Positions 60,501-64,000 of a stretch of DNA of 64,000 nt are shown here, one piece after another. How positions within the stretch are numbered: position 1 is the first letter of the stretch; every line of letters begins with the position of its first letter. The stretch is from Methylotenera sp. GTDB lineage: Bacteria > Pseudomonadota > Gammaproteobacteria > Burkholderiales > Methylophilaceae. The stretch spans positions 1 through 64,000 of the forward strand of contig JABFRQ010000002.1 of NCBI GenBank assembly GCA_013141075.1. The letters run 5' to 3'. A program made the position numbers and the translations under genes. A model generated the notes under the pieces. That model did no database searches. It was not told the DNA's origin and saw nothing but the letters and a program-made list of their open reading frames with translations.

Positions 60501-62688
60501 CTGTTCTCGTGCCGTTGCTATTTTCACCATCATAATAAAGTGGGTTAATTTTTTCGCCATTAATTTTGATGCTAATGGTTTGACCCGCCGCATGTTTTAC
60601 CGCAAATTTAATCGCTGGAATCGCAGGGCTGTAGCCAACTTTAGGGTGCAGCCACTCTAAGCTAGGCGCGGCTTTAGCGAGCCAATCAGCATCATAAGGT
60701 AAGCTTTCAGCCAACATGGTTTTGCCATCTTTGCTTAATGACATAGAAGCGACTTCATTTGTAGCAATAGCTGGCTTTGCTGTAGCTACAATAGCGCTAC
60801 CAGCTTTTTTCTGCACATAAAAATCTGCGCGCCATAGTGAGCCGCCGCGTAAATTTACAAATTGTGAATAATTGCGGCCTGCAAAACGTGTGTTTTGTTG
60901 ACAATCTAGCACTTCGTAATCAGCTGGGAGTGAGTCTAAATCTAGCTGTACCACGTGCGTGCCTGGCAAAATATTATCTGCGTGCCAGCGACCATTAGCA
61001 TCGGTAAGCATGTATGTGCCATCTTCAAGCAACACACGTGCATTCATTAAGCCTTTGGTGTCGTTGCTTACTTTATCATCACAAGAGCCAACCACTACAC
61101 GACCCACAAGAATAGATTTTGAGCGCATTAAATCTTCACGCACAGTCACCGTTGCGCGCGCAGTGTTAGAAGTGTGGCTGATAGAAAATGCAATGTTTTC
61201 AGCCAAGCCCAATTTTGCGCCTATGGTAACTTCAGCCACATAACGCAAAGTGACGCTAGTACTTGCCGCAATATTACCTATATTAAAGTTAAGTGTGCGG
61301 CCATCTGGCGCAATAGTCGGGTTGGTAATTACAATACCATCTACTTTGGCAGAGCCTACTTGATACCTAAAGCCTAGTGGTAAGCGGTCGTTAATTTGTA
61401 CGTTTGCAGCCGTACTGGCGGCGGTGTTTCTAATAGTAATGGTGTAGGGAATAAATTCGCCTTCACCTGCAATGATTTTTTCAGCCGTTTTAATGATTTG
61501 CAAATCACCGCCTGCAGGATCTAGCGGCACGTCTATTCTTAATGCTGGGCCTGGGTTAAGTGGAAATACTCCTCCGTATGATGCGCCAGTGACTAGCCCA
61601 CCTAAAATAGTAAACCCTGCTGGTAAGCTGGCAGGTGCGACAGAAGAAGGCGCAGCATAACCACTTGGCGGCACAATTTGTAAACGATAGTTACCAGGGG
61701 CTACCAGTGGAAAGCGATAGCCACCTGCTGCCATGATAGCATCACAGGTGGTGGTGCTACCTGATGTGACTGGTTGCGTCAATACGGTTACACCGTCATC
61801 ACAAAATACGGTTGCTGGCGCGTTTGTGGCGGTGTTGATTAAGGTCACCAACGCACTATTGATAGTCGCGCCTGTACTTGAGTCAAATACAATGCCCATT
61901 GGGTCAACTAAGGCGCTATCACTCACGCTAGGTAAGGCATCAAGTGGGTCAACATAAGTGGCCGTGATTTTTTGATTAGCAATAATATTTAAGCTGCAAT
62001 TATTGATGCCTACTGCCGAAGGGTTAGATTGGATATAACCCGTGAATATTCCTGTTGATAAGCCTGTTTCTTTCAGGCGGATGACTTCACTATCGCCATT
62101 TTGGCTGGCAATGGTTACGCTAATTGTTTCTGCCACTAGTGCGCTTACGTTTTGGTCGTAATCAGTCACTTTAATAAAGATAGGGTCGTTACCTCTGTAT
62201 TCTGTGGCAAGGGCAAGTTGCAATGCGCTAGGTACGGCTAACGTAAGTGCGGGCGGCATAATATATGTGGGTGCTGCTAAAGGAGCCGCATTACATTGTG
62301 TGGTTTCTACGGGCTGTGTGGTGCCTGTGCTGCCGCTTGGAATGTACTGTAAAAGCTCAATTTTGCTAGGGGTACGTGCTGCGGTGGTAATTGTCACGCT
62401 ACCTGTGCTTGCTATTGGCGTGCCGCCTATTGTATAGCTGGCAGTCGCGGTATTAGTGACGACGCTATTGGGCGGCGTAGCAGCAAAGCTCAAATTTGAT
62501 AGGGCGAGTAGATGAATTGTCATCAAAGAAATGAATACTCGCTTTGTCATAGATACCGCACTAGGCGATACCCATGACAAAGCGGATTGTTTAAGTGAGC
62601 TACCACATAAACAATCAGCCATGCCACGCTCGCCCGCACCGCTTAAGGTGCGAGTGAAACGTGAGTACATGTTTAAAACATTAAGCAT
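57532..62688 (-). CDS. giant envelope protein with DUF11, Ig-like and C-terminal barrel-like regions
   Basis: The protein has 1718 residues. A conventional signal peptide (KRVFISLMTIHLLALSNLSFA) starts only at Met47 (62550), so either translation starts there or the first 46 residues form an unusual N-terminal extension. In order: a beta-rich domain, a prealbumin-like module (ATINSALVTLINTATNAPATVFCDDG), a DUF11 domain (IIKTAEKIIAGEGEFIPYTITIRNTA to VTIGAKLG, about 390-500), another carbohydrate-binding-like fold, and an Ig-like region (ELSTLIADGKTSPIVAVRFLD). The last 700 residues are alternating strands typical of outer membrane beta-barrels (FLDYDIDYNLGTIFFRSPV onward) and end NNTFEIKP. 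It overlaps the OmpA-like gene by one base. Function unknown; an outer membrane scaffold or secretion pore is possible. Confidence 0.75.
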   Translation of the reverse strand: MLNVLNMYSRFTRTLSGAGERGMADCLCGSSLKQSALSWVSPSAVSMTKRVFISLMTIHLLALSNLSFAATPPNSVVTNTATASYTIGGTPIASTGSVTITTAARTPSKIELLQYIPSGSTGTTQPVETTQCNAAPLAAPTYIMPPALTLAVPSALQLALATEYRGNDPIFIKVTDYDQNVSALVAETISVTIASQNGDSEVIRLKETGLSTGIFTGYIQSNPSAVGINNCSLNIIANQKITATYVDPLDALPSVSDSALVDPMGIVFDSSTGATINSALVTLINTATNAPATVFCDDGVTVLTQPVTSGSTTTCDAIMAAGGYRFPLVAPGNYRLQIVPPSGYAAPSSVAPASLPAGFTILGGLVTGASYGGVFPLNPGPALRIDVPLDPAGGDLQIIKTAEKIIAGEGEFIPYTITIRNTAASTAANVQINDRLPLGFRYQVGSAKVDGIVITNPTIAPDGRTLNFNIGNIAASTSVTLRYVAEVTIGAKLGLAENIAFSISHTSNTARATVTVREDLMRSKSILVGRVVVGSCDDKVSNDTKGLMNARVLLEDGTYMLTDANGRWHADNILPGTHVVQLDLDSLPADYEVLDCQQNTRFAGRNYSQFVNLRGGSLWRADFYVQKKAGSAIVATAKPAIATNEVASMSLSKDGKTMLAESLPYDADWLAKAAPSLEWLHPKVGYSPAIPAIKFAVKHAAGQTISIKINGEKINPLYYDGENSNGTRTVSLSTWSGASIKEGDNILEMLITDKNNKELLKEMRTIHYSTGPVKAVFVPELSTLIADGKTSPIVAVRFLDKDGKPVRRGVNGEYQLNTPYFSATQLEAIQREPLAGKVGNKPLYEIGENGVARIVLAPTTQSGEAVLIFNFDNQTIATQNTRHNVNNGNQIRAWLAPGQRDWVLVGFAQGTIGHKKLSGNTSALKETGADDALFDQDRLALYAKGTVKGDTLLTIAYDTAKKRGNTGANANLHQLINPSQYYTLYADATQPYFDAASARKLYVKVERKQFYAMFGDYDTGLTVTEFSRYSRTANGAKSEFKGDKLSYNAFATLTAQAYKKDEIQGNGTSGIYKLSSGKIIENTDKIRVETRDRFHSEIIISTQTMSRFLDYDIDYNLGTIFFRSPVQSRDANLNPTYIVAEYEAGDAKDEKVTAGGRAAYKANDNAEIGVTLVHEGNVGAKGDLQGLDATVKITEKTSVIAELANSSRNTQGVSNNGQAWKVEVMHNDGKLDAKAYVRQQDAGFGLGQQAGGEVGTRKIGADARVKVTDNISIQGQAYQQDTLTTDAKRDVLEVRADQRINQDAVGFYGVRLAHDTDGTGISRDSKQAIGGISYALLDKKVNLRSSAEINLGSNESTDFPNRYVLGADYKLNEKTQLFAEHELARGELISADTTRVGMRVRPWTGGELAASLGNQSSLDSSRMYSDLGLTQKWQVNEHWQTDFAIDRVQTLKAKTTPINLNVPFTSGSLAGDNTAISLGANYHTENWSANSRIEWRSSDIETARNFLLGAQRQLDDGRVLASGLSYKQSHSLISESRKMDARLSYAHRPNTSEWIWLNRLDYIDELITSTTNSSHARKLINNSNANWVPNRRTQVSLQYGAKYVLDTIDNASYTGYTDLMSAEIRRDLGKDWDVGAHASMLHSWNSHVKSFSTGLSVGYKLVENTWVSVGYNFSGFNDSDFSGAEYRAKGVYATMRMKFDQDTFKLNHKKNNTFEIKP

Positions 62689-62699
62689 TAACTAAATAA

Positions 62700-63992
62700 T
62701 TACTGAATAAATGCGTTGAAATACACAGTAATAAAGCTACCAGCAGCTAAGCTACCTGTCCAACCTGGAATGCCAGCACCAGCTAAGGGTAATGCATAGT
62801 TGATGGTTAGCGCTTGACCAGCCGCAGTAGCACCAGCCGTTACTGCTTGAGCAGCTAAGCCAGGAGCAGCATAGGTTGTAACGGCTCCAGCACCTGACAC
62901 AGCACCAAAGCCACTGGCTGATAATGAACCTGTGCCTGCAACGCAAGCGGCTCCTGCACCAGCACCACTAATTAAATCAGCGTTAAACAAAAGTGCAGCA
63001 TCTAAGGTATCTGCCAAGCTAGTAAGCGATGCAGCCGCTGTACCAGTATTAACAATGGTCACTGCATATTGCACAGCCGCACCTGGAATATTTTTAGGTG
63101 CAGTACTACCATTGATAGGGTCGCAAATAGGCGTTACCACTTTAGATACAGACAATACAGCTGAATCTACATGGTAAGCATCACGTGCCAAACCTTTACC
63201 ATCTGTTGCAAATTGACCTGGGTCAGTACCAGTGCCGTTTAAAGTTGTTGCTGGGTCTGCCCAAACAACTTCTACGCCCGCTTGAGTATTTGCCCCACCA
63301 TTTGCAGTAACAGGACCTGGTGCACCTGTAGTATCTGCAGTTTGAGCTGTAAGCTCAATCACAGCATGGTCACCATTGACTTGCGCAATTGGTATATCGC
63401 ACACCACATACACGGTTTTTGCACCATTTGCAGCTAAGTCGTTAATGAACGTTGCTGTATCTGTTGCTAATTGATAGCCATCAGCCACTGCATTACTTTC
63501 AACAAAAGTGCTACATGCTGCAGCTTCAAAATTATCAGCCGTACCTAACACCGTTGGTGCACCTACAACGTTACCACCTGTTAAAATATAATCTTGCGTG
63601 GTGTTACCGTTATTGGTCACTAAAAAGGTTGTAACTGCATCTTGTTGACCAGGCACTACCGAAGTAGCAGTAGTGCTAACTTCTGTGACAGCCAGATTCA
63701 CCTTATTATCTACTTTAAAAGTAGTGTTAAGTGCGCCGTTTGTGCCAGATGTACAGGTAGTTCCTGTTGTCCCGCCATTTGGTAGGCTATTGCCAGCCGC
63801 TAAAGATGATGAACAAACTTCATTTTGCGCCACACCGCCAACCGAGAAACTTAGCTTTGCCAAGTTGTTGATATCAGTGCCAGACGCGGTACCCAGCGCC
63901 CATACTGATTGTGAAACACTAAGTAACATTGCGGCTGCAATGAAACCTAACGTTTTAATCTGCGAAGGCGCAGATTGCACACGTAATTTCAT
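62700..63992 (-). CDS. exported protein with DUF11-like repeats, first gene of the operon in this window
   Basis: The protein has 430 residues. A signal peptide (TLGFIAAAMLLSVSQSVWA) precedes LGTASGTDINNLAKLSFSVGG. The region VNLAVTEVSTTATSVVPGQQDAVTTF is a conserved-repeat type segment and a second lies near 280-420 (IPGAAVQYAVTIVNTGTAAAS). Several cysteine pairs are present. The protein is rich in A, G, T and V and lacks charged residues, as is common in surface-exposed repeat proteins. Its stop lies 11 bp before the giant gene start. The start is 8 bp from the window edge, so the promoter is not seen. Confidence 0.75.
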   Translation of the reverse strand: MKLRVQSAPSQIKTLGFIAAAMLLSVSQSVWALGTASGTDINNLAKLSFSVGGVAQNEVCSSSLAAGNSLPNGGTTGTTCTSGTNGALNTTFKVDNKVNLAVTEVSTTATSVVPGQQDAVTTFLVTNNGNTTQDYILTGGNVVGAPTVLGTADNFEAAACSTFVESNAVADGYQLATDTATFINDLAANGAKTVYVVCDIPIAQVNGDHAVIELTAQTADTTGAPGPVTANGGANTQAGVEVVWADPATTLNGTGTDPGQFATDGKGLARDAYHVDSAVLSVSKVVTPICDPINGSTAPKNIPGAAVQYAVTIVNTGTAAASLTSLADTLDAALLFNADLISGAGAGAACVAGTGSLSASGFGAVSGAGAVTTYAAPGLAAQAVTAGATAAGQALTINYALPLAGAGIPGWTGSLAAGSFITVYFNAFIQ

Positions 63993-64000
63993 GATGATTC

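Overview
The window looks like a chromosomal segment of an AT-rich betaproteobacterium. Gene order and protein style (smc-zipA-ligA, msrPQ, mqo, rlmB after rnr, large secreted RTX and DUF11 proteins) suggest Methylophilaceae, Methylotenera-like. That placement is inference from gene content, not a database match.

Layout. (1) 1-2.9 kb: housekeeping genes rnr (3' end only), rlmB and, convergently, mqo. All carry single-base indels, as does the regulator that follows. (2) 3.4-22.7 kb: a secretion locus. It holds a sigma-54 activator of the VpsR type, a sigma-54 promoter in front of a small unknown gene, and a giant RTX animal-type haem peroxidase with cadherin-like and RTX repeats. These are followed by a complete type I secretion system (ABC transporter, HlyD-like adaptor, TolC-like outer membrane protein) and a second RTX protein with a seven-unit delta-60 propeller. 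(3) 23.2-37.8 kb: an exopolysaccharide or capsule operon of twelve genes covering export, chain length, Wzx, Wzy, four glycosyltransferase or modification genes, and two sugar-nucleotide modules. The modules look like VioA/VioB (Qui4NAc type) and WbvB/WbvR/WbvD (L-QuiNAc type). (4) 37.8-39.7 kb: an IS256-family element gutted by a nested IS3-family element, with an 8-bp target duplication still visible. (5) 39.7-42.7 kb, minus strand: a WecA/MraY-type initiating sugar-phosphate transferase and an outer membrane beta-barrel protein with a three-fold internal repeat. (6) 42.9-54.4 kb: tRNA-Glu, tRNA-Ala, queF, smc, zipA, ligA, a TPR protein, msrP, msrQ and a DoxX protein. (7) 54.4-64 kb, minus strand: a tightly coupled four-gene operon of envelope proteins, three with DUF11/conserved-repeat style domains and one with an OmpA C-terminal domain.

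How the parts may work together. The strongest candidate for an undescribed system is region 2. Two near-perfect -24/-12 promoters (3393 and 5343) stand before the VpsR-like activator and before the small gene plus peroxidase, so the activator probably controls itself and the peroxidase. The promoter at 5343 is bracketed exactly by a perfect 10-bp inverted repeat and lies between 13-bp direct repeats, which points to a second layer of control. The two RTX proteins share almost identical C-terminal DNA and end in similar D-hydrophobic tails, so both are probably exported by the transporter between them. With the polysaccharide operon next door, the whole region reads as a cell-surface or biofilm island.

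Limits. No searches could be run. Family names come from motif recognition. The frameshifts in the first 4.8 kb and the 2-bp deletion at 11573 may be sequencing or assembly errors rather than biology.
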